Source of the DNA: Pseudomonadota bacterium
Lineage (GTDB): Bacteria; Pseudomonadota; Gammaproteobacteria; Burkholderiales; JAKAFK01
Length of the DNA stretch: 35,058 nucleotides
Reading direction: 5' to 3'
Assembly: GCA_021788645.1 (NCBI GenBank)
Contig: JAJYKK010000029.1
Span: 1 to 35,058, forward strand
In this document: positions 1 through 11,556 of the stretch, one piece after another
How positions within the stretch are numbered: the first letter of the stretch is position 1
Layout of the letters: each line of letters opens with the position of its first letter
The notes under the pieces: generated by a model
What the model was told of the DNA's origin: nothing
The model's input: only the letters and a program-made list of their open reading frames with translations
The model's database searches: none
Made by a program: the position numbers and the translations under genes

Positions 1-1913
<1,913 letters not shown>

Positions 1914-1917
<4 letters not shown>

Positions 1918-2669
1918 CGGCCGTGGTCGTCGCGGGGTTCGCCCGCCCGAACCGGCATCCCCACCGCCAACCCGAGGCGCTCGCACGCACTGGCCTGCCG
2001 CGCCGCGACCTCGACGAGCCCCAGGCTGTTCTCGTACCAGAAAAGCGCGCCCGGTGGCACCTCGGAAAAAACGCCCGCATGCCCGATGCGCCGGCCGCCC
2101 ACCTCCAGGTCCCACCCCGCGCCGCGATCGATGGACCGCGCGCGCAGCCCGGTCATGGCATTGCCGTAATGGTCGATGTAAATGATCGTGGGCGAGTCGG
2201 CGGCGCCGAGTTCGACGTCCAGCTCGGCGGTCGGGACCAGCTTGTCGGCCGGAAAAGGCCCGGCCGCAAGCCAGGCGCACATCGGGGCGAACAGGTCCCG
2301 CCCGTGAAAGGAGACTGACAGCTGCGCGGGCCGCCAGTCGATACGGAAGCTGCGGCGCCGCGCGGCGCGCGCGCCGACGACAGAAAGCAGGCCGTTGTCG
2401 GGGCCGACGTACCACCGCCCGTCGGCCTCCAGCACGGCCGCGCCCCGTTTGCCGCCGACCCCGGGATCGACGACGCAGCAGAAGACCGTCCCCGCCGGGA
2501 AGCGGGCCGCGAGCCCGTGCAGCAGGTGCGCCGCGGGCACCACCTCGAAAGGCACGAGATCGTGCGCCAGGTCGACCACCGGCACGTTCGGCGCCAGCTG
2601 GGCGAGCACGCTCTTCAGCTGTCCGACATAGATGTCGGTCGCGCCGAAGTCGGTGTACAGGACGATCAT
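1914..2669 (-). CDS. SAM hydrolase, adenosine-forming (SAM hydroxide adenosyltransferase, DUF62 family)
   Basis: The family splits S-adenosylmethionine with water or hydroxide into adenosine and methionine and is related to the SAM-dependent fluorinase and chlorinase. The 251-residue protein begins MIVLYTDFG, the family's typical N-terminus. It carries [11 protein letters not shown] with D68 and R75 and SFHGRD with H122, which fit the Asp-Arg-His set described for this family. A C-terminal [11 protein letters not shown] segment fits the second domain. I chose the ATG at 2669, not the longer frame from 2699, because it fits the family start and has AGGA 8 nt upstream; the longer form would start in the terminator's T-tract region. 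It lies just past the ribosomal cluster's terminator, so it probably has its own promoter or depends on readthrough. Its TAA (1914-1916) overlaps the uvrA stop. The true cellular role of this family is uncertain. Confidence 0.9.
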
Positions 2670-2697
2670 GGACGGGTTCCTGCGCGCCTTCAGACGC

Positions 2698-2730
2698 AAA
2701 AAGCCCCTGGGGGCTCGCGCCGCCAGGGGC
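2698..2730 (-). terminator. Intrinsic terminator of the ribosomal protein cluster
   Basis: Read on the minus strand, 2730-2703 forms a 12-bp stem with one C-C mismatch closed by a GCGA (GNRA) tetraloop, with arms GCCCCTGGCGGC and GCCCCCAGGGGC. Five T residues follow at once (2702-2698). It starts 18 nt after the rplQ stop codon, where the alpha group should end, and separates that operon from the SAM hydrolase gene. Confidence 0.9.
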
Positions 2731-2748
2731 CGACCGGACCTGCGCGAC

Positions 2749-3138
2749 CTACTCGGCGGCTACCGGTTCGCCCGCCCCTTCCGGACGGTCGAGAAGTTCC
2801 ACCAGCGCCATCGGCGCATTGTCGCCGGGGCGGAAGCCGAATTTCAGGATGCGCAGGTAGCCGCCGTTGCGGGTCTGAAAGCGCGGCCCCAGTTCGTCGA
2901 ACAGCTTCACCACCATCTCCCGGTCGCGCAGGCGCGAGAAGGCCAGCCGCCGGTTCGCGAGCGAGGGCTTCTTGCCCAGCGTGATGATCGGCTCGGCGAC
3001 GCGACGCAGCTCCTTCGCCTTGGGCAACGTGGTCCTGATCGTCTCATAGCGCAGCAACGCGTTGGTGAGATTTCGCAGCATGGCGCTGCGATGGCTGGAC
3101 GTGCGGTTCAGCTTGCGATTGGCTAAACGATGACGCAT
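2749..3138 (-). CDS. rplQ: 50S ribosomal protein bL17
   Basis: Large-subunit protein near the exit-tunnel face. The 129 residues start [17 protein letters not shown], the standard bL17 start, followed by [25 protein letters not shown] and the [17 protein letters not shown] block. The C-terminus carries a short acidic/alanine tail ([10 protein letters not shown]), a little longer than the 127-residue E. coli form. It is the last gene of the alpha group, 15 nt after rpoA, and is followed by the intrinsic terminator. Confidence 0.98.
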   Translation of the reverse strand: MRHRLANRKLNRTSSHRSAMLRNLTNALLRYETIRTTLPKAKELRRVAEPIITLGKKPSLANRRLAFSRLRDREMVVKLFDELGPRFQTRNGGYLRILKFGFRPGDNAPMALVELLDRPEGAGEPVAAE

Positions 3139-3153
3139 GTGACTTTCCTTCCC

Positions 3154-4140
3154 TTAAGGCTTCTCGAGTCCCGCCGGCGGCCAGTTTTCCAGCTTCATGC
3201 CGAGCGTGAGCCCCTTCGCTGCGAGGACTTCCTTGATTTCGTTGAGCGACTTGCGGCCGAGATTGGGAGTCTTCAGCAACTCGTTCTCAGTCCGCTGGAT
3301 CAGATCGCCGATATAGTAAATGTTCTCTGCTTTCAGGCAGTTGGCCGAACGAACCGTCAATTCGAGGTCATCGACGGGCCGCAGCAGCGTCGGATCGACC
3401 TGAGGCGCGCGCGGCTGCTCGACCTCGGCGGGCGTCCCCTTGAGGTCGGCGAACACCGAGAGCTGGTCCACGAGGATGCGGGCGGCGTAGCGCACGGCCT
3501 CTTCAGGCTCGATGACCCCGTTGGTCTCGATATCCATGATCAGCTTGTCGAGGTCGGTGCGCTGCTCCACCCGCGCACTTTCCACGGCATAGGCCACGCG
3601 CCGCACGGGACTGAACGAGGCGTCCAGCATGATCGAACCGATCGTGCGCCGCTCCTCGGGGACCCGCCGCGCGGTCGCGGGCTCGTAGCCGCGCCCCCGC
3701 TCGATCTTGATTTCCATCTCGAGCACCCCACCTGCGGTCACATGGGCGATGACATGCTCGGGGTTGTAGATCTCGACATCGTGACCGATCGCAAAGTCGC
3801 CGGCCGTCACCACGCACTCCCCTTCCTTCCGGAGGGTCAGCAGCGCTTCGTCCCGGTTGTGCAGCTTGAGCGCAATGCCCTTGAGGTTGAGCAGGATGTC
3901 CACCACGTCCTCCTGCACCCCCTCGATCGCCGAGTATTCGTGCAGTACGCCGTTGATGGTGACCTCGGTGGCCGCGTAGCCGGGCATGGACGACAGCAGG
4001 ATGCGCCGCAGCGCATTGCCCAGGGTGTGGCCGTATCCGCGTTCAAACGGCTCCATGGTCACCTTCGCGTGCATGGGCGAGAGCGTATCCACATCGATCA
4101 CGCGCGGCTTGAGAAATTCTTCGGTAGCACTGGTTAGCAT
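3154..4140 (-). CDS. rpoA: RNA polymerase alpha subunit
   Basis: Alpha dimerises to nucleate assembly of RNA polymerase, and its C-terminal domain contacts promoter UP elements and activators. The 328-residue protein has the N-terminal assembly domain ([23 protein letters not shown] near the start), an acidic linker region near residue 235, and a C-terminal helix-hairpin-helix domain with [12 protein letters not shown] and [13 protein letters not shown]. The frame also opens at a TTG (4149), but that codon abuts the AGAGG ribosome-binding site with no spacing. The ATG at 4140 sits 9 nt after it, so I chose the ATG. The gene lies 29 nt after rpsD and 15 nt before rplQ. Confidence 0.97.
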   Translation of the reverse strand: MLTSATEEFLKPRVIDVDTLSPMHAKVTMEPFERGYGHTLGNALRRILLSSMPGYAATEVTINGVLHEYSAIEGVQEDVVDILLNLKGIALKLHNRDEALLTLRKEGECVVTAGDFAIGHDVEIYNPEHVIAHVTAGGVLEMEIKIERGRGYEPATARRVPEERRTIGSIMLDASFSPVRRVAYAVESARVEQRTDLDKLIMDIETNGVIEPEEAVRYAARILVDQLSVFADLKGTPAEVEQPRAPQVDPTLLRPVDDLELTVRSANCLKAENIYYIGDLIQRTENELLKTPNLGRKSLNEIKEVLAAKGLTLGMKLENWPPAGLEKP

Positions 4141-4169
4141 CAGGTCCAACCTCTCTTCACTCGGCTCGA

Positions 4170-4796
4170 TTACTTCGAATACAATTCGACAATCAGGTGC
4201 TCGTTGATGTTCGAAGACAGCTCAGAGCGCGCCGGCCGCGCCTTGTACACGCCCTTGAAGGCCTGCGTGTCCACCTCGATCCACTCGGGATAGCCCCGCC
4301 CTTCGGCGGCTTCCACGGCGGCCTTGATGCGCAGTTGACCCTTGGCACGCTCGGCGAGCTCGATGACATCCCCCGGGCGCACCTGATAGGACGGAATATT
4401 CACGCGCCGGCCATTGACCTTGACGCCATTGTGGCGCACGATCTGCCGCGCTTCGGTCCTGGATGATCCAAAGCCCATGCGGTGGGCCACGGTGTCGAGC
4501 CGGCTTTCGAGGAGCTGCAGCAAGTTTTCCCCAGTCACGCCGCGCCGCCGATCCGCTTCCTGATAGTAGCTGCGGAATTGGCCTTCCAGGACACCATAGA
4601 TGCGGCGCACCTTCTGCTTGGCCCGCAACTGCCCGCCGTAGTCCGACAGCCGTGACTGCTTCTGCCCATGCTGGCCGGGCGCATAGCTCCTGCGCTCGAT
4701 GCCGCACTTGTCGGTGAAGCACTTTTCGCCCTTGAGAAACAGCTTCTCGCCTTCGCGACGGCACTGCCGGCACTTTGGATCAAGATTTCTTGCCAC
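4170..4796 (-). CDS. rpsD: 30S ribosomal protein uS4, zinc-binding C+ form
   Basis: Primary 16S rRNA-binding protein that starts 30S body assembly. In enteric bacteria it also represses the alpha operon; whether it does so here is not shown. The 208-residue protein has C9, C12, C26 and C31 (CRQC...CFTDKC), the four-cysteine zinc knuckle of C+ uS4; E. coli uS4 keeps only C31. The S4 RNA-binding domain follows ([27 protein letters not shown], then [17 protein letters not shown]). The start is GTG at 4796 with AGGAG 9 nt upstream, giving the expected MARN start. It lies between rpsK (17 nt) and rpoA (29 nt). Confidence 0.98.
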   Translation of the reverse strand: MARNLDPKCRQCRREGEKLFLKGEKCFTDKCGIERRSYAPGQHGQKQSRLSDYGGQLRAKQKVRRIYGVLEGQFRSYYQEADRRRGVTGENLLQLLESRLDTVAHRMGFGSSRTEARQIVRHNGVKVNGRRVNIPSYQVRPGDVIELAERAKGQLRIKAAVEAAEGRGYPEWIEVDTQAFKGVYKARPARSELSSNINEHLIVELYSK

Positions 4797-4813
4797 CGTT
4801 CAACACTCCTGAA

Positions 4814-5206
4814 TTAAATACGCCGTTTCTTGGGCGGACGGCAACCGTTGTGCGGCACCGGGGTCACGTCGGAAATGCTGGTGATCTTGAAGCCGACGGC
4901 ATTGAGCGCACGCACCGCCGATTCGCGGCCGGGGCCGGGCCCCTTGATCCGCACTTCGAGATTCTTGACCCCATACTCCTGGGCTTGCTTACCCGCATGC
5001 TCCGCCGCCACCTGAGCGGCGAACGGCGTACTCTTGCGCGAGCCCTTGAACCCGGCGCCCCCGGAGGTCGCCCATGACAGCGCGTTCCCCTGGCGATCGG
5101 TGATCGTGATGATGGTGTTGTTGAAGGAGGCATGGACATGTGCAATGCCTTCAGCGACACTCTTCTTGACTTTCCTGCGCACCCGCGCGGTGGTTGCTTT
5201 CGCCAT
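4814..5206 (-). CDS. rpsK: 30S ribosomal protein uS11
   Basis: Platform protein of the small subunit that contacts the E-site/Shine-Dalgarno helix region. The 130-residue sequence has the basic N-terminus [15 protein letters not shown], then [31 protein letters not shown] and [17 protein letters not shown]. It ends with the conserved tail [16 protein letters not shown]. Start ATG at 5206 with AGGAAA upstream. It is 15 nt after rpsM and 17 nt before rpsD. Confidence 0.98.
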   Translation of the reverse strand: MAKATTARVRRKVKKSVAEGIAHVHASFNNTIITITDRQGNALSWATSGGAGFKGSRKSTPFAAQVAAEHAGKQAQEYGVKNLEVRIKGPGPGRESAVRALNAVGFKITSISDVTPVPHNGCRPPKKRRI

Positions 5207-5221
5207 CTTCAGCGTTTCCTT

Positions 5222-5584
5222 TTATTTGCCGGCTCGGATGGCCTTGCGCGGCCCCTTGCGCGTGCGGGCGTTGGTCCGCGTGCGCTGGCCGCGCACCGGC
5301 AGTCCGCGCCGATGGCGCACCCCGCGGTAGCACCCCAGATCCATCAGCCGCTTGATGTTCATCGACACCTCGCGGCGGAGGTCGCCCTCGACCGTGAACT
5401 TACCCACTTCCTCGCGCAGGCGGTCGACCTGGGAATCATCCAGGTCCTTGATCTTGGTAGAGATCTCAATCCCCGCCGCGGCGCAGATCTTGCGCGCACG
5501 CGCACGCCCGACGCCGTAGATCGCGGTGAGCCCGATTTCGGCATGTTGATGCCTTGGTATGTTTACCCCAGCAATGCGGGCCAT
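5222..5584 (-). CDS. rpsM: 30S ribosomal protein uS13
   Basis: Head protein of the small subunit that contacts the P-site tRNA and forms bridges to the large subunit. The 120 residues run from [26 protein letters not shown] to a basic tail ([23 protein letters not shown]). The frame is open upstream to 5605, but the extra MTIRGTG is not part of uS13, so I start at the ATG at 5584. It follows rpmJ by 59 nt. In enteric bacteria this junction holds the S4-binding alpha-operon leader; I see no convincing version of that structure here. Confidence 0.97.
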   Translation of the reverse strand: MARIAGVNIPRHQHAEIGLTAIYGVGRARARKICAAAGIEISTKIKDLDDSQVDRLREEVGKFTVEGDLRREVSMNIKRLMDLGCYRGVRHRRGLPVRGQRTRTNARTRKGPRKAIRAGK

Positions 5585-5643
5585 TCCAGTACCCCGGATA
5601 GTCAAAAATTCACAATAATAGCACTCTTGCGCCTAACGCGCAA

Positions 5644-5757
5644 TCAGCCCTGGCGCTGCTTATGCCGCGGATCCTCGCAGATGATGCGCACGACGCCCTT
5701 GCGCTTGATCACCTTGCACTTGCGGCAGATCTTCTTGACCGACGCCTGCACTCTCAT
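5644..5757 (-). CDS. rpmJ: 50S ribosomal protein bL36, zinc-binding C+ form
   Basis: A 37-residue gene read directly from the sequence: it starts [15 protein letters not shown] and ends DPRHKQRQG, with TGA at 5644-5646. C11, C14, C27 and H32 form the zinc ribbon of C+ bL36, a small large-subunit protein near the 23S rRNA core. The MRV start and 37-residue length match betaproteobacterial forms better than the 38-residue gammaproteobacterial ones. It lies between infA (75 nt) and rpsM (59 nt). Confidence 0.97.
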   Translation of the reverse strand: MRVQASVKKICRKCKVIKRKGVVRIICEDPRHKQRQG

Positions 5758-5832
5758 TGCCTTACTCCTTGTTTCTCGCTCGCGCCCAACCGCTCCCGCG
5801 GCCCGGCGACTCACTTCGACCCATCAAACGTT

Positions 5833-6051
5833 TCACTTCGCCCGGAAGATGATCCGCGCGCGCGACAAATCATACGGCGTCAGCTCGACGGTCACCTTGT
5901 CCCCAGGCAGAATCCGGATGTAATGCATACGCATCTTCCCCGAAATATGGCCCAAGACCACGTGCCCGTTCTCCAGCTTGACCCGGAAGGTCGCGTTGGG
6001 GAGGGTCTCCAGCACCTCGCCCTGCATCTGGATGGTATCTTCCTTAGCCAT
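5833..6051 (-). CDS. infA: Translation initiation factor IF-1
   Basis: A 72-residue OB-fold protein that occupies the 30S A site during initiation and helps IF-2 and IF-3. The sequence starts [20 protein letters not shown] and contains [27 protein letters not shown] and [13 protein letters not shown], the full family length. Its place between secY and rpmJ is typical of betaproteobacteria, whereas E. coli keeps infA elsewhere. It is 32 nt after secY and 75 nt before rpmJ. Confidence 0.98.
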   Translation of the reverse strand: MAKEDTIQMQGEVLETLPNATFRVKLENGHVVLGHISGKMRMHYIRILPGDKVTVELTPYDLSRARIIFRAK

Positions 6052-6083
6052 TCTTCCCCGTAACCGAAACCTCAGGTCCCCGC

Positions 6084-7406
6084 CTAGCGCGACGCGAAGC
6101 CGCCGCCCTTGAAGCTTGCCTTCTTCAGCAGGCTTTCATACTGGTGGGACATGATATACGCCTGGACCTGCGCCATGAAATCCATGGTCACCACCACGAT
6201 GATCAGAAGCGAGGTGCCGCCGAAATAAAAGGGCACGTTGAGCTTGACGATCAAGAACTCCGGCAACAGGCACACGAGCGTCACGTAGATCGCGCCAAAC
6301 AAGGTCAATCGCGTCATGATCCGGTCGATGTGCCGCGCCGTCTGCTCCCCGGGCCGGATCCCCGGGACGAACGCGCCGCTCTTCTTCAAGTTGTCGGCGG
6401 TCTCCTTCGGGTTGAACACGAGTGCCGTGTAGAAGAAGCAGAAGAACACCACCGCCACCGCGTACAACACGCCCCACGTGATGCTGCCAGGACTCAGCGC
6501 ATTGGCGATATCTTTCAGCCAATACAGGTGCCGGTTGGCTCCGAACCACCCCGCGATCGTCGCCGGGAACAAAATGATGCTCGACGCGAAGATCGGCGGG
6601 ATGACCCCGGACATATTGAGCTTGAGCGGCAGATGCGAACTCTGTCCCCCGAACACCTTGCGCCCGACCTGGCGTTTCGCGTAATTGACCAGAATCTTGC
6701 GCTGGCCGCGCTCCACATAGACCACAAACGCCGTGACCGCGATCGCCCCGACGAACAGCGTCAGCACCAGCGGAATCGAGAACGCGCCGGTCGTCGTATA
6801 CTCGAGCGTCCCCCCGACGGCATGCGGCAATCCCGCCACGATCCCGGCGAAGATGATCATCGAGATCCCATTCCCGACGCCGCGTTCGGTGATCTGCTCG
6901 CCGAGCCACATGAGAAACATGGTCCCGGTGACGAGCGTGATCACGGTGGTCAGTTCGAACATCGGTCCGGGATGAATCACAAGGCCGGCCTGCGACTGCA
7001 GCGCAATGGCAATGCCGAACGCCTGGAACAGGGCAAGCACCACGGTGCCGTAGCGTGTGTACTGCGTAATCTTGCGTCGTCCCGCCTCGCCCTCCTTCTT
7101 GAGCGCCTCGAGCTCGGGCGAGACCACCGTGAGCAGCTGCAAGATGATGGAGGCCGAGATGTACGGCATGATCCCCAGGGCAAACACCGTGAACCGCTGC
7201 AGCGCCCCGCCGGAAAACATGTTGAACATGCCGAGAATGCCGTTTTGCTGCGAGCGAAAAAGCGCCGCCAGGTGCGCCGGGTCGATGCCCGGCACGGGAA
7301 TGTGCGCGCCGATCCGGTAGACCACCAGGGCGGAGGCCAGGAACCACAGCCGCTTCTTCAGGTCGCCCAGCTTACCGCTTAAGCCCCACAGGGAATCTTG
7401 TGCCAA
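6084..7406 (-). CDS. secY: Protein translocase channel subunit SecY
   Basis: The channel-forming inner-membrane subunit of the Sec translocon, partner of SecE (at 32700-33047) and SecG (not in this window). The 440-residue protein has the ten hydrophobic segments of the family, the first following [25 protein letters not shown]. The [27 protein letters not shown] plug/TM2 region and the cytosolic loop [22 protein letters not shown] are visible. The start is TTG at 7406 with AGGAG 8 nt upstream; no ATG fits. The rplO stop codon (7418-7420) lies inside this ribosome-binding site, which suggests translational coupling. Confidence 0.97.
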   Translation of the reverse strand: MAQDSLWGLSGKLGDLKKRLWFLASALVVYRIGAHIPVPGIDPAHLAALFRSQQNGILGMFNMFSGGALQRFTVFALGIMPYISASIILQLLTVVSPELEALKKEGEAGRRKITQYTRYGTVVLALFQAFGIAIALQSQAGLVIHPGPMFELTTVITLVTGTMFLMWLGEQITERGVGNGISMIIFAGIVAGLPHAVGGTLEYTTTGAFSIPLVLTLFVGAIAVTAFVVYVERGQRKILVNYAKRQVGRKVFGGQSSHLPLKLNMSGVIPPIFASSIILFPATIAGWFGANRHLYWLKDIANALSPGSITWGVLYAVAVVFFCFFYTALVFNPKETADNLKKSGAFVPGIRPGEQTARHIDRIMTRLTLFGAIYVTLVCLLPEFLIVKLNVPFYFGGTSLLIIVVVTMDFMAQVQAYIMSHQYESLLKKASFKGGGFASR

Positions 7407-7417
7407 GGAGCCTGCTC

Positions 7418-7855
7418 CTATTCGCTTTCGATGCGCCCGCCCGCGGCCTCGATAGCGGCCTTGGCGCCACTCGAGGCGGCAATGCCCCGCAGCACCACGG
7501 CGCGCGAAATCTCTCCCGCCAGAAACACCTTCGCCTTGAGAACCTGGGCACCCACCACCCCGGCGGCCTTCAGCACGGCAAGATCGATCACCTCGCCGGC
7601 GACGCCGTTAAGCTCGTGAAGCCGCACCTGGCCGGTCAGCCCGGCACTGGTGGAGACGAAGCCACGCTTGGGCAAACGACGCTGCAGCGGCATCTGACCG
7701 CCTTCGAACCCGACCTTGTGGAACCCGCCGGAACGCGACTTCTGCCCCTTGTGACCGCGGCCGGCGGTCTTGCCGAGGCCGCTGCCGATCCCGCGCCCGA
7801 CGCGCCGCTTGCCGCGCTTCGCGCCGGCTTCCGGTTTGATCTCATTGAGTCGCAT
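7418..7855 (-). CDS. rplO: 50S ribosomal protein uL15
   Basis: Late-assembly large-subunit protein. The 145 residues start [22 protein letters not shown] with the glycine- and arginine-rich extended N-terminal arm ([23 protein letters not shown]) that reaches into rRNA. The globular C-terminal half contains [30 protein letters not shown]. Its ATG follows the rpmD TAA with no spacer (TAAATG), and secY starts 11 nt after its own stop. Confidence 0.98.
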   Translation of the reverse strand: MRLNEIKPEAGAKRGKRRVGRGIGSGLGKTAGRGHKGQKSRSGGFHKVGFEGGQMPLQRRLPKRGFVSTSAGLTGQVRLHELNGVAGEVIDLAVLKAAGVVGAQVLKAKVFLAGEISRAVVLRGIAASSGAKAAIEAAGGRIESE

Positions 7856-8047
7856 TTATTCCTCGCATTTCAACAGGTACGAGACCTTGCGGATCATCCC
7901 GCGCACGTCAGGCGTGTCGGAAACGATGACTTGATGGTTCACCCGCCGCAGCCCGAGGCCGCGCACGCAGGCCCGGTGGCTCACCTTGGTCCCGATCAGA
8001 CTCTTCACCAACGTGACTTTCAGCGTCTTTCCGTCTGCTCCGCCCAT
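7856..8047 (-). CDS. rpmD: 50S ribosomal protein uL30
   Basis: Small large-subunit protein of 63 residues: [19 protein letters not shown], then the block [29 protein letters not shown] longer frame starts at 8071, but its eight extra residues overlap rpsE and are unlike uL30. The ATG at 8047 has GGGG upstream within the rpsE stop region, 4 nt after rpsE. Its stop codon abuts the rplO start. Confidence 0.96.
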   Translation of the reverse strand: MGGADGKTLKVTLVKSLIGTKVSHRACVRGLGLRRVNHQVIVSDTPDVRGMIRKVSYLLKCEE

Positions 8048-8051
8048 GTCT

Positions 8052-8558
8052 TTACCCCAAAATCTCTTCAACCGTCTTGCCGCGCTTGGCGGCGATCTCG
8101 GACGGCGTATTCATGCCGAGAAGACCGTTCAGCGTGGCCCGCACGACGTTGTAGGGATTCGTCGAGCCGATGCACTTCGCCAGCACGTCATGGACCCCCA
8201 TCACCTCGAACACCGCGCGCATCGGACCGCCCGCGATGATGCCGGTGCCTTCCGAGGCCGGTTGCATGTACACGGTCGCCGCGCCGTGGCGCCCGACGAC
8301 GGCATGGTGCAGGGTGCCGTTCTTGAGGCTCACCTTGACCATCTTGCGGCGCGCCTCGTCCATCGCCTTCTGCACCGCAACCGGTACCTCGCGGGACTTG
8401 CCCTTGCCCATTCCCACGCTGCCGTCGCCGTCTCCGACCACCGTCAGCGCGGCGAAGCCGAGAATGCGCCCGCCCTTGACCACCTTGGTCACGCGGTTGA
8501 CCGACACCATCTTTTCGCGCAAGCCTTCGCCGCGCTCGTCCTTCTCAACTTTTGCCAT
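8052..8558 (-). CDS. rpsE: 30S ribosomal protein uS5
   Basis: Small-subunit protein at the mRNA entry site, involved in decoding fidelity and helicase activity. The 168 residues contain the N-terminal double-stranded-RNA-binding-like domain ([46 protein letters not shown]) and the C-terminal domain with [43 protein letters not shown]. It is 12 nt after rplR and 4 nt before rpmD. Confidence 0.98.
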   Translation of the reverse strand: MAKVEKDERGEGLREKMVSVNRVTKVVKGGRILGFAALTVVGDGDGSVGMGKGKSREVPVAVQKAMDEARRKMVKVSLKNGTLHHAVVGRHGAATVYMQPASEGTGIIAGGPMRAVFEVMGVHDVLAKCIGSTNPYNVVRATLNGLLGMNTPSEIAAKRGKTVEEILG

Positions 8559-8570
8559 GGCTCATCCCTT

Positions 8571-8924
8571 CTAGAAAGCCAGTCCGCCTTCGCGGGCGGC
8601 ATCGGCCAGCGCCTTGACCCGCCCGTGATACTTGAAGCCGGAGCGGTCAAACGCCACCCGCTCGATGCCCAATGTCTTCGCCTTCTCGGCAATCCGCCGC
8701 CCGACCACCGCCGCCGCGGCCACGTTGCCGCCGTTGGGCTGGCTCGCCCGCACCTCGGCTTCCGCCGTGGACGCCGACGCCAGCACCCGGGCACCGTTGC
8801 CGTCGATGATCTGGGCATAGATATGGGCGTGCGAGCGGTACACCGAAAGCCGCACCATCCTGAGTTCCGTGAGCTTGGCGCGCGTCCTGCGCGCTCTGCG
8901 TAGCCGGGATTGCTTCTTATCCAT
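8571..8924 (-). CDS. rplR: 50S ribosomal protein uL18
   Basis: One of the 5S rRNA-binding proteins of the central protuberance. The 117-residue protein starts [18 protein letters not shown] with the basic arm and continues [18 protein letters not shown], then ends with [28 protein letters not shown], the usual uL18 C-terminus. It is 12 nt after rplF and 12 nt before rpsE. Confidence 0.98.
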   Translation of the reverse strand: MDKKQSRLRRARRTRAKLTELRMVRLSVYRSHAHIYAQIIDGNGARVLASASTAEAEVRASQPNGGNVAAAAVVGRRIAEKAKTLGIERVAFDRSGFKYHGRVKALADAAREGGLAF

Positions 8925-8936
8925 GATTGCGCCCCA

Positions 8937-9467
8937 TCACTTCTTCTTGGTTTCCTTCAAGGTCACCACCTCGTCCGCATAGCGGATTCCCTTGCCCTTG
9001 TACGGCTCCGGCCGGCGGTAGGCGCGGATCTCGGCGGCGACTTGGCCCACCTGCTGCTTATTCGCCCCCTTGATCAGGATTTCCGTCTGCTGCGGCGTCT
9101 CCACCTTGACGCCCGCCGGCATCTTGTGCGCAACCGGATGCGAGAACCCCAGCGTCAGATTCAGCGTATCGCCTGCCGCCTGCGCCCGATAGCCGACGCC
9201 GACGAGCAGCAGCTTGCGCTCGTATCCGCTCGAAACGCCCTTCACCATGTTGGCGAGAAGCGCACGCATGGTGCCGTGCATCGCGCCCGCACCTTCCGCC
9301 TCGCTGCTCGTGACCGTGATCTCATCGCCCTCGCGCACGAGAGCGACCCGGGGCAGAAGCGCCTGTTTAAGCGTGCCCAACGGCCCGTTGACGGTGACTT
9401 CCGCGTCGGTCCAGCTTACCTCGACCTTCGCGGGCAACTTGACGGGGAGTTTCCCCACTCGCGACAT
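8937..9467 (-). CDS. rplF: 50S ribosomal protein uL6
   Basis: Large-subunit protein near the sarcin-ricin loop and factor-binding site. The 176 residues form the two related uL6 domains: [19 protein letters not shown] with [10 protein letters not shown] in the first, and [28 protein letters not shown], then [21 protein letters not shown] in the second. The lysine-rich tail ETKKK is normal. It is 15 nt after rpsH. Confidence 0.98.
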   Translation of the reverse strand: MSRVGKLPVKLPAKVEVSWTDAEVTVNGPLGTLKQALLPRVALVREGDEITVTSSEAEGAGAMHGTMRALLANMVKGVSSGYERKLLLVGVGYRAQAAGDTLNLTLGFSHPVAHKMPAGVKVETPQQTEILIKGANKQQVGQVAAEIRAYRRPEPYKGKGIRYADEVVTLKETKKK

Positions 9468-9482
9468 GTTCTCAATCCCCCA

Positions 9483-9881
9483 TCAGGCAACGATACACAG
9501 GACTTCGCCGCCGACACCGGCCGCGCGCGCCTTGCGATCCGTCATCAATCCGCGCGAGGTGGAGACGATCGCCACCCCCAGCCCGTTCATCACGCGCGGA
9601 ATCTCTCGGCTGCCCTTGTACACCCGAAGCCCGGGGCGGCTGACGCGCTCAAGCTTCTCGATGACGGGGCGGCCCGCATAGTACTTAAGCCCAATCTCCA
9701 GGACCGGCTTGTTCGCCTCCGGCTCGCGCACCGAGTAGCCGTCGATGTAGCCCTCGTCCTTCAGCACCCCCGCGAGCGCCACCTTGAGCTTCGATGAAGG
9801 CATTGCGACGCTCGGCTTCTCCGCACGCTGCGCGTTACGGATCCGGGTCAGCATATCGGCGATAGGATCACTCATGCTCAT
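9483..9881 (-). CDS. rpsH: 30S ribosomal protein uS8
   Basis: Central-domain 16S rRNA-binding protein; in E. coli it represses the spc operon by binding near rplE. The 132 residues start [22 protein letters not shown] and contain the conserved [45 protein letters not shown] end. I keep the first ATG (9881) because GGGAG lies 7 nt before it; a second in-frame ATG follows two codons later. Confidence 0.98.
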   Translation of the reverse strand: MSMSDPIADMLTRIRNAQRAEKPSVAMPSSKLKVALAGVLKDEGYIDGYSVREPEANKPVLEIGLKYYAGRPVIEKLERVSRPGLRVYKGSREIPRVMNGLGVAIVSTSRGLMTDRKARAAGVGGEVLCIVA

Positions 9882-9894
9882 TCGTTCTCTCCCG

Positions 9895-10200
9895 CTACCA
9901 GCTCGCCTTGACCACGCCGGGGATCTCCCCGCGCATCGCTAGCTCGCGCACCTTGTTGCGCCCCAGCCCAAACTTGCGGTACACCCCGCGCGGCCGCCCG
10001 GTGAGCGCACAGCGGTTGCGCAGGCGCACCGGGCTGGCATTGCGCGGCAGCTCCTGAAACTTGCGCCGGGCTTCCCAGCGCTCTTCGTCGGTCAGCTGCA
10101 TATTGTGAAGGGTTGCGATCAGCTCGGCACGCCGAGCGGCGAACTTCTTCACCGCATCCCGGCGTTTTTCTTCGCGATTGATCAACGCTTTCTTGGCCAT
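9895..10200 (-). CDS. rpsN: 30S ribosomal protein uS14, long zinc-free C- form
   Basis: Head protein of the small subunit. At 101 residues it is the long form, and it has a single cysteine ([28 protein letters not shown]), so it lacks the two CxxC pairs of the zinc-binding short form. The start is [20 protein letters not shown]. The ribosome-binding site GAGGG overlaps the rplE stop codon, 7 nt upstream, which suggests coupling. Confidence 0.98.
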   Translation of the reverse strand: MAKKALINREEKRRDAVKKFAARRAELIATLHNMQLTDEERWEARRKFQELPRNASPVRLRNRCALTGRPRGVYRKFGLGRNKVRELAMRGEIPGVVKASW

Positions 10201-10207
10201 GTCGCCC

Positions 10208-10747
10208 TCAGTTCTTGAAAGGGAATTTGAATGCGGCGAGCAATGCGCGCCCTTCTTCGTCCGACTTCGCGCTCGTGGTGATGGTGATGTTCAATCCCCG
10301 CAGCGCATCGATCTTGTCGTACTCGATTTCCGGAAAGATGATCTGTTCGCGCACGCCCATATTATAGTTGCCGCGCCCGTCGAACCCCTTCGCGGAGATC
10401 CCGCGGAAGTCCCGAACGCGCGGGATCGCGATGCTGATCAGCCGATCGAGGAACTCGTACATGCGGGCGCCGCGCAGCGTCACCATACAGCCGACCGGAT
10501 AGCCCTCGCGGATCTTGAACGCCGCCACCGACTTGCGCGCCTTCGTGACGATGGGCTTCTGCCCGGCGATCTTTTCCAGATCGCCGACCGCGTGCTCCAT
10601 CACCTTCTTGTCCCCGATCGCCTCGCCGACGCCCATGTTGAGCGTGATCTTCTCGATGCGCGGCACCTCCATCAGGGACTTGTACCCGAACTGGGTCACC
10701 AACCCCGGGACGACCTGGGATTTATAGAATTCCTGCAGACGAGCCAT
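10208..10747 (-). CDS. rplE: 50S ribosomal protein uL5
   Basis: 5S rRNA-binding protein of the central protuberance that contacts P-site tRNA. The 179 residues start [16 protein letters not shown] and contain [17 protein letters not shown], then [36 protein letters not shown]. Two adjacent ATG codons are present (10750 and 10747). I choose the second because it gives the usual uL5 start and lies 5 nt from AGGAG; the first lies only 2 nt away. It is 8 nt after rplX. Confidence 0.97.
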   Translation of the reverse strand: MARLQEFYKSQVVPGLVTQFGYKSLMEVPRIEKITLNMGVGEAIGDKKVMEHAVGDLEKIAGQKPIVTKARKSVAAFKIREGYPVGCMVTLRGARMYEFLDRLISIAIPRVRDFRGISAKGFDGRGNYNMGVREQIIFPEIEYDKIDALRGLNITITTSAKSDEEGRALLAAFKFPFKN

Positions 10748-10755
10748 CATCTCTC

Positions 10756-11073
10756 CTACACATCCAGCACTTCGCCGTCGCTCCGGAAGCAGCGTACCCG
10801 CCGCCCATCCTCCAGCACCTTGATCCCGACGCGGTCCGCCTTCTTCGCATGCGGGTTGTAGAGCGCCACGTTGGACGGATGGATCGGCATCTCTTTCTCT
10901 TCGATGCCGCCTGCGGTCTGTTTCATGGGGTTGGGCTTCACATGCTTCTTGACCTTGTTGCAGCCCTCGACCACCACCTGCCCCGTGGCAAGCACGCGCA
11001 ACACCGTCCCGCGCCTACCCTTGTCCTTGCCTGTCGTGACGATCACGTCGTCACCTTTGCGAATTCTGCGCAT
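10756..11073 (-). CDS. rplX: 50S ribosomal protein uL24
   Basis: Assembly-initiator protein that binds the 5' end of 23S rRNA. The 105-residue protein has the KOW motif near its N-terminus ([21 protein letters not shown]), then KVKKHVKPN and the [12 protein letters not shown] block. A TTG two codons upstream (11079) extends the frame, but the ATG at 11073 lies 6 nt from AGGAG and gives the usual start. It is 9 nt after rplN. Confidence 0.97.
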   Translation of the reverse strand: MRRIRKGDDVIVTTGKDKGRRGTVLRVLATGQVVVEGCNKVKKHVKPNPMKQTAGGIEEKEMPIHPSNVALYNPHAKKADRVGIKVLEDGRRVRCFRSDGEVLDV

Positions 11074-11082
11074 GGTCAACTC

Positions 11083-11451
11083 CTAGAGCACTTCCGGCGC
11101 AAGCGAGACGATCTTCATGAAGCGCTCGGTCCGCAGCTCGCGCGTGACCGGCCCGAAAATCCGCGTCCCGATCGGCTCGAGCTTGTTGTTCAGCAACACC
11201 GCAGCATTGGTATCGAACTTGATGAGCGACCCGTCGGTGCGGCGCACCCCCTTGGCGGTACGCACCACGACGGCGTTGTAGATCTCGCCCTTCTTGACGC
11301 GCCCGCGCGGGGCGGCATCCTTGACGGTGACCTTGATGATGTCGCCGATGGCGGCATAACGGCGCTTGGAGCCGCCCAACACCTTGATGCACATGACCGA
11401 GCGCGCACCAGTGTTGTCAGCAACATCCAGCCTGGACTGCATCTGAATCAT
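11083..11451 (-). CDS. rplN: 50S ribosomal protein uL14
   Basis: Subunit-interface protein next to uL19 and helix 44 of 16S rRNA. The 122 residues start [27 protein letters not shown] and continue [18 protein letters not shown], then [25 protein letters not shown]. It is the first gene of the spc group, and the 138-nt gap before it contains the promoter described separately. Confidence 0.98.
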   Translation of the reverse strand: MIQMQSRLDVADNTGARSVMCIKVLGGSKRRYAAIGDIIKVTVKDAAPRGRVKKGEIYNAVVVRTAKGVRRTDGSLIKFDTNAAVLLNNKLEPIGTRIFGPVTRELRTERFMKIVSLAPEVL

Positions 11452-11521
11452 TTCGGTTCTCCAACTTGTTCCGCCCCGGGCGCGCCGGGCGCGCCGCTTG
11501 TGGTTCGCGGCCAGTTTTGGA

Positions 11522-11547
11522 TGCCCGCCGCCAAGGTGGGGCGGGCA
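11522..11547 (-). other. Hairpin in the leader of the spc group
   Basis: Arms TGCCCGCC and GGCGGGCA (8 bp) enclose a 10-nt loop just downstream of the predicted -10 box. Further along the same leader, 11478-11495 is two tandem copies of GGCGCGCCC as read on the minus strand. Nothing here has a T-tract, so it is not an obvious terminator. The rest of the 11452-11589 gap shows no gene. Confidence 0.5.
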
Positions 11548-11556
11548 AAGACAGCT

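Noticed and set aside
3130-4137. Plus-strand frame opposite rpoA
   Set aside because: Antisense shadow of rpoA with no ribosome-binding site or family resemblance.
6144-7382. Plus-strand frame opposite secY
   Set aside because: Antisense shadow; highly charged composition with no domain, and secY on the other strand is unmistakable.
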